The notes under the pieces: generated by a model | Database searches by the model: none | What the model was told of the DNA's origin: nothing | What the model saw: the letters and a program-made list of their open reading frames with translations, nothing else | Part shown: piece by piece, positions 27,698-36,059 of the stretch | Layout: each line of letters begins with the position of its first letter | Position numbering within the stretch: position 1 is the first letter of the stretch | NCBI RefSeq assembly: GCF_016862195.1 | Contig: NZ_BOMM01000074.1 | Span: 1-64,000, forward strand | DNA from: Paractinoplanes ferrugineus | GTDB lineage: Bacteria; Actinomycetota; Actinomycetes; Mycobacteriales; Micromonosporaceae | Direction of reading: 5' to 3' | Length of the DNA stretch: 64,000 bases | Program-made: the position numbers and the translations under genes

Positions 27698-27991
27698 CTC
27701 CACCACCTCGAAGACGTGTTCGAGCCGGGCCAGCTGCAGGATCCGCCGCACCCGAGTGGTCGGCGCGGCCAGCACCAGCCGGCCACCCTGGCTGATCATC
27801 CGGCGGTGGGCACTGAGCAGCAGCGCGATCGCGGCCGCGTCAACGAGCGGGCTCGCCCGCAGATCGACGGTCAACCGCCGGGGCGCCAACTCCACCGCCT
27901 CGTTGATGATCCGCCGCCACCGGTCGACCGCGAAGCCGTCGAACGGCTCGGTGACGATGACGACCGCCTCGGGAATTCGCTGATCTGTCAT
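27563..27991 (-). CDS. STAS-domain protein (anti-sigma antagonist-like) without phosphorylatable serine
   Basis: 142 residues. The STAS fold is visible in residues 10-95 (RRLTVDLRASPLVDAAAI, ALLLSAHRRM, GGRLVLAAPTTRVRRILQLARL, HVFEVV). In phosphorylated antagonists the loop reads DSSG or DSTG; here it reads VDAAA, so the usual serine is replaced by alanine. The last 45 residues lie antisense to the end of the EAL gene. An alternative is a shorter protein ending near 27700 by frameshift, but the frame as read is open to 27563. Confidence 0.72.
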   Translation of the reverse strand: MTDQRIPEAVVIVTEPFDGFAVDRWRRIINEAVELAPRRLTVDLRASPLVDAAAIALLLSAHRRMISQGGRLVLAAPTTRVRRILQLARLEHVFEVVESAGAEGVDQPRHADHAEVAAGVVGAQQWPGPVRAGDGSFGGVAR

Positions 27992-28044
27992 GGCTCAAGA
28001 CTCGGCCGGCCATGTAGCGGCGATTCCCCGAGGACATGACGATT

Positions 28045-28587
28045 TCATGACGTCAGCAGGTCGGCGTAGTCGGCGATGGTCAGCGGGCCGGTCGACAGCG
28101 AGCCGTCGCCGCGGGGCACGCTGAGCGGACTGCCGCCGCTGGTGAACTGCACCGTGCCGACCTCGGCGCCCTGGCTGGTCAAAGTGCAGACGATCTGGCC
28201 GTACGCGAGCATCTCGTCGGTGCGCCCGCCGTACTCGGACGGCTCGGCGACCGCGACCGTGGCCCGGTGCTGGGTGATCGTCATGCCACCGATCCGGGTG
28301 GTGGTCAGCGCGCTGGTGAAGCCGTCCCGCTGCTCGGCGCTGCTCGGCCCGGCGAGCAGGTCGGCGAGCATCTGCTGGGCCGACGGGGCGACCGGAACCC
28401 GCCGGACCACCCGGACGAGGGCGCCGTCGCGCACCAGGTAGACGCGTTCGAGGGCGGAGCCGAACCGGTCGGGGACCGGCGCCGACGACACCGACGTACG
28501 GGGCCGGTCCAGGTCACGGGGCTCGTCGTCGACCGGTACGCCGCACCCGGCCGCGAGCAGCACCACCGCCAGCAGAAGCCGCTTCAC
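28045..28587 (-). CDS. GerMN-domain lipoprotein of the two-component operon
   Basis: 180 residues from GTG 28587, overlapping the kinase stop as GTGA. The N-terminus KRLLLAVVLLAAGCG is a lipoprotein signal. The mature part carries a GerMN domain: VYLVRDGALVRVVRRV, QQMLADLLAGPSSAEQRDGFTSAL, TVAVAEPSEYG, AYGQIVCTLTSQ. GerMN lipoproteins act at the outer face of the membrane. Position after a CseB/CseC-like pair suggests a role in envelope-stress signalling like that of CseA, but this is inferred. Confidence 0.82.
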   Translation of the reverse strand: MKRLLLAVVLLAAGCGVPVDDEPRDLDRPRTSVSSAPVPDRFGSALERVYLVRDGALVRVVRRVPVAPSAQQMLADLLAGPSSAEQRDGFTSALTTTRIGGMTITQHRATVAVAEPSEYGGRTDEMLAYGQIVCTLTSQGAEVGTVQFTSGGSPLSVPRGDGSLSTGPLTIADYADLLTS

Positions 28588-29927
28588 GACGCGCACCCCG
28601 GCAGGTCGACCCGGAACCGCGCGCCGCCGCCGGGCCGGTCGAGCACCGACGCGCTCCCGTCGTGCGCGGCCGCGTGCTGGGCGACCAGGGCCAGACCGAG
28701 GCCGGTTCCGTCGGAGTTGCCGCGGGTGTGGGCGGCGCCGCCCCGGACGAACCGGTCGAAGATCACCGGCTTGTCCTCGGGCCGCACCCCGGGCCCCTCG
28801 TCGTCGACCTCGAGACGCCCGTCGCCGCCGTGCAGTTCCAGCCGGATCGCGGTGGCGCCACCCCCGTACGCGGCCGCGTTGTCGAGCAGGTTGCCCAGCA
28901 GCTGATTGAGCCGCCGCCGGTCGACCGACCAGATGAGGTCGCCCGCGGGGTGCACGATCCCGGGCGGCAGGCCGCGCTCCCGGCACGCCCGCCGGGCCAG
29001 TTCGGCGACGTCGACGGCGGTCCGCTCGGCCGGCTGGTCGCCGCGGGCGAGCGTGAGCAGGTCGTCGACCAGGCGCTGGAACCGGCTCACCTCGTCGGCG
29101 ACCAGCCCGGCGGCGGTGGCCGTCCGGTCGTCGAGGCTGTCCTTGCGCCGGGTGAGCACGCTGGCCGCGGCCGCGAGCGTCTGCAGCGGCGAGCGCAGCT
29201 CGTGACTGACGTCGGCGGCGAAGCGGCGATCCCGTTCGAGCCGGGCCGACAGCTCGTCGACCATGTGGTTGAACGACGTGGTCAGCCGGGCCAGGTCGGG
29301 CTCCTGGGCGGGGTCGAGGCGGGCGTCGAGGCCGCCGCGGACGATGTTCTGCGCGGCGTCGGCGACCCGCACGAGCGGCCGCATGACATATCTGCTCGCG
29401 TACGCCCCGAGCCACGCCCCGCCGAGCGCGGTCGCGATCGCCACTCCGGTCAGCACCACCGTCAGCACGCGCAGTGTGTGATCGAGCTCGGCCAGCGAGT
29501 CGACCTCGTAGAACGTGGTGTCCGCGCTGATCGGCAGGGCCACCACCAGGGTCGGCACGCCGTCGTCGAGGATCCGCTGGACAGCCGGCCGGCCCTCGCC
29601 CACCCGCTCCTGCAACGCGGCCGGGACGACCTCGCCGGTGTCGGCGTTACGCGAGTACCAGGCACCGTTGCGGAGCACCAGAGCGCGCCTGTTCTCGCCG
29701 GTGTCCAGGGCGCGCAGCACGGCCGCGAGGTCCGGGTTGACGGCGGTGATGCCGGCCCGCACCACCGAGGCGTCGTAGTAGGCGGCTCGCACGGCGGTGT
29801 CCTCCCGCTCGGCGAGCAGGGAGTGCCTGGTGATCTCGTACGAGACGAAAGCCATCGTCGACGAGAGCGCGAGCGCTCCGGCGGCGAAGCCGCTCACCAC
29901 CCGCGCGCGCAGCCCGGCCCGGATCAT
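28584..29927 (-). CDS. Sensor histidine kinase (CseC/MtrB-like)
   Basis: 447 residues: TM1 FAAGALALSSTMAFVSYEI, an extracellular domain of about 115 residues, TM2 LTVVLTGVAIATALGGAWLGA, HAMP (RYVMRPLVRVADAAQNI), HisKA with ADVSHELRSPLQTL, and the ATPase with LLDNAAAYG, DDEGPGVRP and GTGLGLALVAQHAAAHDG. It phosphorylates the response regulator encoded upstream with a 4-base ATGA overlap. The order regulator-kinase-GerMN lipoprotein suggests sensing of cell-envelope stress. Confidence 0.92.
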   Translation of the reverse strand: MIRAGLRARVVSGFAAGALALSSTMAFVSYEITRHSLLAEREDTAVRAAYYDASVVRAGITAVNPDLAAVLRALDTGENRRALVLRNGAWYSRNADTGEVVPAALQERVGEGRPAVQRILDDGVPTLVVALPISADTTFYEVDSLAELDHTLRVLTVVLTGVAIATALGGAWLGAYASRYVMRPLVRVADAAQNIVRGGLDARLDPAQEPDLARLTTSFNHMVDELSARLERDRRFAADVSHELRSPLQTLAAAASVLTRRKDSLDDRTATAAGLVADEVSRFQRLVDDLLTLARGDQPAERTAVDVAELARRACRERGLPPGIVHPAGDLIWSVDRRRLNQLLGNLLDNAAAYGGGATAIRLELHGGDGRLEVDDEGPGVRPEDKPVIFDRFVRGGAAHTRGNSDGTGLGLALVAQHAAAHDGSASVLDRPGGGARFRVDLPGCAS

Positions 29928-30601
29928 CGCTGCAGTTTGTAGCCCAGGCCGCGCACGGTGACCAGGTGCCGCGGTGCGCCGGAATCCGATTCGATCTTCT
30001 GGCGCAGGCGTCCGACGTGCACGTCGACGAGCCGTTCGTCACCGCCGTCGTAACCCCAGACGCGCTGCAGGAGCTGCTGGCGGGAGAGCACCCGGCCGGG
30101 ATGGTCGGCGAGCTCGCACAGCAGCTGGAACTCGGTGCGGGTGACGGCCACCGGTTCGCCGCCGAGCCGCACCTCGCCGGCGTCCGGCAGGATCTCCAGG
30201 TCACCGAAGCGGTGCACCGGGATCGCGTCCGGCCCGGCGACCCGGGCCCGCCGGCGCAGGGCCCGCAGCCGGGCCGTCAGCTCCGGGATGGCTATCGGTT
30301 TGACCAGATAGTCGTCCGCGCCGGCCTCCAGCGCGGCGACGATGTCGTGCGTCCCCTCCCGGGCCGAGACCACCACGATGGGTACGTCGTCGGTGCGCCG
30401 CAGCTGCCGGATGCACTCGAAGCCGTCGATCCCGGGCAGCATCAGGTCGACCAGCACGGTGTCGGCCGGCCGGCTCTGCTGCAGCGCGATGCCTTCCTCG
30501 GCGGTCGAGGCGCCGGCCACCGCGTATCCCTCGTCCTCCAGCGCGAGCTGCAGGGAGAGCCGGATCCGGTCGTCGTCTTCGATCACAAGTACGGCGGACA
30601 T
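29924..30601 (-). CDS. OmpR-family response regulator
   Basis: 225 residues from ATG 30601 (GTG 30604 is also possible). The receiver has acidic EDDD, the phosphoacceptor in VDLMLPGIDGFE (Asp near 53), VVVSARE and DDYLVKPI (Lys). The C-terminal winged helix has FQLLCELADHPGRVLSRQQLLQRVWG and VDVHVGRLRQKIE in segments and ends GLGYKLQR. It forms a two-component system with the kinase whose gene it overlaps. Confidence 0.94.
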   Translation of the reverse strand: MSAVLVIEDDDRIRLSLQLALEDEGYAVAGASTAEEGIALQQSRPADTVLVDLMLPGIDGFECIRQLRRTDDVPIVVVSAREGTHDIVAALEAGADDYLVKPIAIPELTARLRALRRRARVAGPDAIPVHRFGDLEILPDAGEVRLGGEPVAVTRTEFQLLCELADHPGRVLSRQQLLQRVWGYDGGDERLVDVHVGRLRQKIESDSGAPRHLVTVRGLGYKLQR

Positions 30602-30682
30602 CACCCCATCTTGTCCGGCGGCGGCCCGGATCGACGAGGATCCGGTGGCGGAACCGGAACTGTGTCACGCAACTGTCATGAT

Positions 30683-31336
30683 TCAGGCGCCGTCGTGGTG
30701 CCGGCGCCGCTCGTTGATCTCCCAGGTCATCACGTAGAGACGGATCGCCTGGGCGAGGCTCTCCTCGGTGTGGAAGGTGAGCACCATGTGCAGGCCGGGA
30801 TCGCCGTGCGGGGCGTCACGCACCGTGTAGACCTTGCCGCTCAACGCGACCTCGCCGGAGTCCCCGAGCCGTACGGTGGCCCGCAACTGGTCGCCGGGGG
30901 TCAACGCGACCGGCTCGTCGATCCAGCAGCGCAGCCCGCCCTCGCTGATGTCCAGCAGGGCACCCTCGATCCGGCGGTCGTCCTCGGTGGTCAGCTGGAC
31001 CGCGGCGCCGCCGCCGCCACGCACGAACTCGCGGCGGTTGCTCTGCCGGGGCTCCGCGGTGGGTGCGAGCCGCCAGCGGAAGGGGGCCTCGTCGGAGACG
31101 GCGACGAGGCGGGTGGGGAGCACGACGCGGGTGCGCGGCGGCGCCCAGAAGATGTCGAACTGCTGGCCGGGCGCCATCGCCGCGGGGCCGGCGGTCTCGA
31201 GCGGGGCGGCGACGGTGAAGGTGTCACCGTCGATCGACTCGAGGCGCGACCGGAAGTTGATCCCCTCGCCGAGAACGAGGTAGACGGGCGCGCCGAGCGC
31301 GGGCAGCTCAGTGGTGGCGGAGACGGACGCAGTCAT
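30683..31336 (-). CDS. PilZ-domain c-di-GMP receptor
   Basis: 217 residues. An N-terminal YcgR-like beta-barrel (about 10-100) precedes a PilZ domain with the two c-di-GMP signatures: QSNRREFVR (RxxxR) and DISEGGLR (D/NxSxxG). It is predicted to change output on c-di-GMP binding. With the EAL phosphodiesterase gene 3 kb away it forms part of a local c-di-GMP theme, but the two are in separate operons. Confidence 0.9.
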   Translation of the reverse strand: MTASVSATTELPALGAPVYLVLGEGINFRSRLESIDGDTFTVAAPLETAGPAAMAPGQQFDIFWAPPRTRVVLPTRLVAVSDEAPFRWRLAPTAEPRQSNRREFVRGGGGAAVQLTTEDDRRIEGALLDISEGGLRCWIDEPVALTPGDQLRATVRLGDSGEVALSGKVYTVRDAPHGDPGLHMVLTFHTEESLAQAIRLYVMTWEINERRRHHDGA

Positions 31337-31469
31337 CGGGAAGGCACCTCACCAAACGGGGATCCGGTCGAGTGCTCTGTTCGGCCGCCGGCCCCGCGAC
31401 GTGAGAGTTTCGGTAGCGATTCGGTGGTGACCCGGGTCGCGGCGGGTGCCGGCGTCGCCCCGGGCGCCG

Positions 31470-32132
31470 TCAGCTGAGCTCTTCGGCCAGCTCGGCGGGG
31501 GCGGGGGAGACCGGTTCGGGCAGCTTGCCGCCGCGGCGGGCGCGCAGCCGGAACAGGGCCGGGATCAGCCAGATGGACAGGCGCTTGGCGGCGCTGTGCA
31601 GGCCGGCCAGCACGAAGCCGAGGGCGATGCCGAACCCGGCGGCCAGCAGCGGCGAGTCGGCGAAGGCCATCCCGCCGACCCGGCCCAGGCCGATCGAGTA
31701 GGCCGCCCACAGCCCGCTCGATACGAGGCTGGCCAGGTAGAACGGGCCGAGGGGCAACTTCACCGAGCCGGCGGTCAGGGTGGTCGCGGTCCGGCCGTAC
31801 GGGATGAACCGGCCGACGACGATCGCGATGCTGCCCTGTCGTAGCAGGGCCCGCTCGGCCTTGGCCTTGGCGGCGGCCAGCCGGCCCATCTTGATCCGGG
31901 CGCCCGCCTTGCCGCCGACGTAGTACGAGATGCGGTCGCCGGCCACGCCGCCCGCGATCGCGGCCCCGGCGAGCCCGGCGACGTGCGGGGATCCCGAGGT
32001 GGAGATGGCGGCGAGGCCGATGAGGATGGCCTCGGACATGGCAACCGGGACAAAGCCGTCAATTGCCACCAGGACGAAGATGATCACGTAGAGCCACGGC
32101 GACGAGATCAGTGGCATCAGGTAGTCGATCAT
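31470..32132 (-). CDS. DedA-family membrane protein
   Basis: 220 residues, 4-5 hydrophobic helices. The family motif GRFIPYGRTATTLTAG contains the conserved Arg/Pro loop; an early glycine-rich stretch GDRISYYVGGKAG also fits. DedA proteins act in membrane lipid and proton-motive-force homeostasis, including undecaprenyl-phosphate or phospholipid flipping in some members. The substrate here is unknown. Confidence 0.9.
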   Translation of the reverse strand: MIDYLMPLISSPWLYVIIFVLVAIDGFVPVAMSEAILIGLAAISTSGSPHVAGLAGAAIAGGVAGDRISYYVGGKAGARIKMGRLAAAKAKAERALLRQGSIAIVVGRFIPYGRTATTLTAGSVKLPLGPFYLASLVSSGLWAAYSIGLGRVGGMAFADSPLLAAGFGIALGFVLAGLHSAAKRLSIWLIPALFRLRARRGGKLPEPVSPAPAELAEELS

Positions 32133-32291
32133 CCAGGGCCCTTCGTAGCTTCGTTGCCTCGACCATACGAATTCTGCAGGCCCGGCCGCGATCTTGCTGT
32201 CCGATAATGCCTGGTGAGGTCAACCCCGCCAACCTGTGAACCGGCCCGTTCGGCGGTCCGCGAGCTGCCCGAGCGTGCGCAAGCGTCGAGA

Positions 32292-32942
32292 ATGGCCGAC
32301 GCTTTACCGATGACTGTCGATGAATACGTTCAGGCGCACTGCACGCCCGCCGACGATGTCCTTCGTGAGCTGGCCGCGGAGACGGTCGCGCTCTTCCCGG
32401 ACGCCGCCGGGATGCAGGTCTCGCACGACGAGGGCCAGTTGCTCACCATGCTGGTGCGGCTGACCGGGGCGGCGTACGCGGTGGAGGTCGGGGTCTTCAC
32501 CGGTTACTCCGCCCTCTGCATCGCCCGGGGCCTGCCGGCCCACGGCAAGCTGCTCGCCTGCGACGTGTCCGAGGAGTGGACCGGCCTCGCCCGTGAATAC
32601 TGGCAGCGCGCCGGCGTCGAGCACCTGATCGACCTGCGGATCGCCCCGGCGATCGAGACCCTGCACGCGCTGCCCGCCGACCCGGTCGTCGACTTCGCGT
32701 TCGTCGACGCCGACAAGACCGGTTACCCGCAGTACTACGAGAGTCTCGTCCCGCGCCTGCGTCCGGGCGGCCTGCTGGTGCTCGACAACGTCCTGCAGGG
32801 CGGTCACGTGCTCGACCCGGCCCCGGAGCGCCCGGCCCATGCGGTCGTGCAGCAGCTCAACGAGACGGTACTGGGCGACGACCGGGTCGAGTCGGTGATG
32901 CTCCAGGTGCGCGACGGCGTGACCCTGATCCGGAAACGCTGA
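32292..32942 (+). CDS. SAM-dependent O-methyltransferase (class I, CCoAOMT-like)
   Basis: 216 residues from ATG 32292. Motif I VEVGVFTGYSALCIARGL, then ACDVSEEW, AIETLHAL, and the metal-binding FVDADKTGYPQYYE with GGLLVLDNVLQGG are the signature of divalent-cation-dependent O-methyltransferases such as caffeoyl-CoA OMT. It probably methylates a catechol-type substrate. The gene stands alone. Confidence 0.9.
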   Translation: MADALPMTVDEYVQAHCTPADDVLRELAAETVALFPDAAGMQVSHDEGQLLTMLVRLTGAAYAVEVGVFTGYSALCIARGLPAHGKLLACDVSEEWTGLAREYWQRAGVEHLIDLRIAPAIETLHALPADPVVDFAFVDADKTGYPQYYESLVPRLRPGGLLVLDNVLQGGHVLDPAPERPAHAVVQQLNETVLGDDRVESVMLQVRDGVTLIRKR

Positions 32943-33018
32943 TCCGGAAAGACTGGGCTGAATATTCGGTGGCCGGGCCGGCCGGAGCGCTGCTAGCTTC
33001 GCCGGAACTGATCGCCGA

Positions 33019-33036
33019 ACAAGGGTGGACCCTTGT
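33019..33036. promoter_or_regulatory. Perfect palindrome ACAAGGGT-GG-ACCCTTGT
   Basis: Two exact 8-bp arms surround a 2-bp centre in the 241-bp gap between the O-methyltransferase and DUF1062 genes. The size and symmetry fit a dimeric repressor site. No regulator gene is adjacent and no family consensus is recognised. The rest of the gap is featureless. Confidence 0.5.
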
Positions 33037-33183
33037 ACCTCTGCTGAGACATGCACCGCGCCGGGCCGGCACAGGCCCGGCGCATCGGCGTCCCGCATCG
33101 TGCGTTCCTTCGCCGTGCGCGGATCTCCTCCCGCGAAGCGTCGTCTTCGCACGCAATGTCGAAGCAGATCGGTGTCTCAATCC

Positions 33184-33726
33184 ATGCTGTCCACCACGTG
33201 GCTGGTGTGCCGCGAAGGCCTGCCCGTCATCCGCCGCCGCTGCCTGAACTGCAGCTCCGACAGGTATCGCCCGAACGGCAAGTTCCGGATCAACGCGAAC
33301 CACAAACTCCTCGACGTCTGGCTGCTGGCGCTGTGCGCCGGATGCGGGAAGACCATCAAACTGACAGTCCTGGAACGGGTCCAGGTCCACACCATCGACC
33401 CACCGACCCTGGACCGCTTCCACGACAACGACCTGACCCTCGCCGCCGAACTCCTGGCCGACCCGCTCCTGGCCCGCCGCAACTCGGTGACGCTCGACTG
33501 GGCCGATGCCTGGACCCTGCGGCGGACGGCCGGCGACGGCCCGGTGGTCGAGGTCGGCTTCGCCGAGCGGATCCCGATCCGGGTGACCACGTTGCTGGCG
33601 GCCGGCCTGAACGTGTCCCGGACCGAGGTGCGCCGTTTGATCGCCGACGGCAGTCTCCAGTCCAAGCGCCGCCTGACCGGAACGGTGTCCGCCGACTTCA
33701 CCTTCGAGGACCGCCGCTCCACCTAG
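33184..33726 (+). CDS. DUF1062 protein
   Basis: 180 residues from ATG 33184; a GTG at 33172 is an alternative. The N-terminus has two CxxC knuckles, RRRCLNCSSD and ALCAGCGKT, around KFRINANHKLLDVWLL, the DUF1062 signature, followed by TVLERVQV. The C-terminal part has an S4-like or HTH stretch (VSRTEVRRLIADGSLQSKR). It is probably zinc-binding and of unknown function, possibly nucleic-acid binding. Confidence 0.85.
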   Translation: MLSTTWLVCREGLPVIRRRCLNCSSDRYRPNGKFRINANHKLLDVWLLALCAGCGKTIKLTVLERVQVHTIDPPTLDRFHDNDLTLAAELLADPLLARRNSVTLDWADAWTLRRTAGDGPVVEVGFAERIPIRVTTLLAAGLNVSRTEVRRLIADGSLQSKRRLTGTVSADFTFEDRRST

Positions 33727-33808
33727 CCCGCCGGGGGCGGTTATCCCCACCAGAAAGACGGGTGCTGGCTCGGTTCTGCCGGGCCGGCCACCTTCCTAGC
33801 GTGACCCC

Positions 33809-35074
33809 ATGAGGATTCGCACAGCACTTTTCGCCTCGTTGCTCGTCGGCTGCGTCACGGTCGCCTCGGCCCCGTCCGCGTCCGCCGCGGCCGGCGACGC
33901 CCCGGTTCGGCTCACGCTGCCGGCCCCCACCGGTCCCTACCGGGTGGGCACCACCGACCTGCACCTGATCGACCGCTCCCGCGCCGATCCGTGGACGACC
34001 ACGCCGGCCTACCGCGAGCTGATGATCAGCATCTGGTACCCGGCCGCGGCAGCCGGCCGGTTCCCCCGCGCCCCGCACATGCTGCCCGGCGCGGCCGCGC
34101 ACTTCGGCAGCGCCGCCGGTGCCGGTCCCGGCCTCTACGGCATCCCGGCCGGATCGGTGGACTTCGCCGGCACCCGGACCGGTGGCCACCTCGGGGCGCC
34201 GGTGGCCCGGCACCACCGGCCGTTCCCGGTGGTCGTCTACTCGCCCGGCGCCGGCGATCCGCGGACGTGGGCGACGACGGAGGTCCAGGACCTGGCCAGT
34301 CGCGGCTACGTGGTGGTGACCGTCGATCACACCTACGACGCGTCCGAGGTGGAGTTCCCGGGCGGTCGCGTGGTCGAGGGCCGATTGCCGCAACTCTTCC
34401 AGGAGACCACCGACTTCCAGGCCCTCGCGAAGAAGATCTTCGACGTCCGGATCGCGGACATTCGCTTCGTCCTCGACCTGCTCGCCGCCGTGAACCGCGG
34501 CACCGACCCGGACGCCGAACGCCGGCCCTTGCCGGCCGGTCTCACCGGCGCGCTCGAGCTGCGCCGGACCGGCCTGTTCGGGGTCTCCGCGGGCGGGCTG
34601 ACCGCTCTGCAGACGATGGCCGAGGACTCGCGGATCAGGGCCGGGATCGACATCGGCGGCAGCATCGAGACCCCGCTGATCCCGGATGCGATCTCGTTGT
34701 GGCCGGTGGCGCGGCGCGGCCTGGACCGGCCCTTCATGGTCATGGGCGACGCCGGCACCGACCACCATCAGACACCGTCCTGGAAGATGTTGTGGGACAA
34801 CAGCACGGGCCGGCGCCTGGACGTGTACCTCACCGGGGCCAAGGGGGAGGACTCCTACAAGGACGCCGTCCCGCTGATGCCGCAGATCGCCCGGCAGCTC
34901 GGTCTGCCGGACAGCTTCGTCACCGACGCCATCGGGACCGTCGATCCGGGCCGGGCCGTCCGCGCCGAGGAGACCTTCGTCGCCGCCTTCTTCGACCGCT
35001 GGTTGCGCGGCCGGGACAGTCACGTTCTGGACGGACCGTCCCCGAACGCCCCGGACGTCACTTTCGTCCCCTGA
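33809..35074 (+). CDS. Secreted alpha/beta hydrolase, PAF-acetylhydrolase/lipase-like
   Basis: 421 residues with a signal peptide (LFASLLVGCVTVASAPSASAAA). Motifs: ISIWYPAAA, FPVVVYSPGAGDPRTW (oxyanion), ASRGYVVVTVDHTYDAS, the nucleophile elbow FGVSAGG near residue 263 and a late Asp/His. The order matches platelet-activating-factor acetylhydrolase II-type or polyester/lipid hydrolases of actinomycetes. It probably hydrolyses short-chain esters outside the cell. Confidence 0.85.
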   Translation: MRIRTALFASLLVGCVTVASAPSASAAAGDAPVRLTLPAPTGPYRVGTTDLHLIDRSRADPWTTTPAYRELMISIWYPAAAAGRFPRAPHMLPGAAAHFGSAAGAGPGLYGIPAGSVDFAGTRTGGHLGAPVARHHRPFPVVVYSPGAGDPRTWATTEVQDLASRGYVVVTVDHTYDASEVEFPGGRVVEGRLPQLFQETTDFQALAKKIFDVRIADIRFVLDLLAAVNRGTDPDAERRPLPAGLTGALELRRTGLFGVSAGGLTALQTMAEDSRIRAGIDIGGSIETPLIPDAISLWPVARRGLDRPFMVMGDAGTDHHQTPSWKMLWDNSTGRRLDVYLTGAKGEDSYKDAVPLMPQIARQLGLPDSFVTDAIGTVDPGRAVRAEETFVAAFFDRWLRGRDSHVLDGPSPNAPDVTFVP

Positions 35075-35081
35075 GCCGAGC

Positions 35082-35756
35082 TCAGGTGCGGTGCCGGGGA
35101 CCGTGGATCTGCGCGTGCAGGCGCTCCATCCGCTCGTCCAGGCGGGCGGCGTCGTGGGCGGCCGCGGTCAGCTCCGCGCGCAGGTGGTCGGGCACGTCCT
35201 GCTCGTACTTGTAATGGATCTTGTGTTCGAGGCTGGCCCAGAAATCCATGGCCACGGTGCGCAGCTGGACCTCCACCGGAACCGTCACCACCCGGTCGGA
35301 GAGGAAGACCGGGATCTCGACGATCAGATGCAGGCTGCGGTAGCCGTTCGCCTTGGGTTCGGCGATGTAGTCCTTGGTCTGCAGCAGCTTGACGTCCTGC
35401 TGACGGGTCAGCATCTCGGCGACCGTGTAGACGTCCGACACGAAGCTGCAGATCACCCGCACCCCGGCGATGTCGCGGATCCGGGCCCGCACGGTGTCGA
35501 ACGCCATCGGGCAGTTGATCCGGCGGGCCTTCGCGGTGAGGCTCTCCACCGTCTTGAGGCGGGTGATGACGTGCTCGATCGGGTTGCCGCGGCCCCGGTG
35601 CTGCAGTTCCTCGGCGAGGATCGTGATCTTGGTGCCGATCTCGGCCAGCCCGAACTTGTAGACCAGCATGAAATGGGTCAACTCGTCGGCCGGCAGCCGC
35701 AGCGTGTCGAGCTCGGCGGCGGTCTTCGACGCCAGCGCGGACCGGTCGATGGTCAC
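35082..35756 (-). CDS. Small alarmone synthetase (RelA/SpoT domain only)
   Basis: 224 residues from GTG 35756. The synthetase core has VITRLKTVESLTAKARR, DIAGVRVICSF (Mg/ATP), KDYIAEPKANGYRSLHLIVE, VEVQLRTVAMDFWASLEHKIHYK. No hydrolase, TGS or ACT domain is present, so it is a stand-alone pppGpp/ppGpp synthetase of the RelP/RelQ/RSH-S type. It converges with the secreted hydrolase gene, 7 bases apart. Confidence 0.9.
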   Translation of the reverse strand: MTIDRSALASKTAAELDTLRLPADELTHFMLVYKFGLAEIGTKITILAEELQHRGRGNPIEHVITRLKTVESLTAKARRINCPMAFDTVRARIRDIAGVRVICSFVSDVYTVAEMLTRQQDVKLLQTKDYIAEPKANGYRSLHLIVEIPVFLSDRVVTVPVEVQLRTVAMDFWASLEHKIHYKYEQDVPDHLRAELTAAAHDAARLDERMERLHAQIHGPRHRT

Positions 35757-36059
35757 TGTCTCGTCCCCCGGAGTGTCCTGCTTGCGCCACCACGGTATGC
35801 GGCCCGTGCTCGTCCCGGCGGGGCAACCGCCAAGGCGGGGCCGGTCCGGCACGCCCGCACCGCTGGAACCGGCCCGGCCGGGGAGGAGGCGAGGCGTGGA
35901 TTGTGCCGAAGCCCCGGCCTCGATCGCAAGCGAACCCGGCACCGATCCCTCGGCCGGGTTCCTCGCGGGGGTGGCGGCGCCGACATCACGCCCGGCCGCC
36001 GCCGGTGCCGTTGACCAGGGGCGGCCGCTCGGGCCGGAGGAGGTGACGCACTTCGCCAG

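Noticed and set aside
35757..36059. Upstream extension of the alarmone synthetase frame
   Set aside because: It runs through the chitosanase remnant region and has no conserved content; the synthetase domain starts just after GTG 35756.
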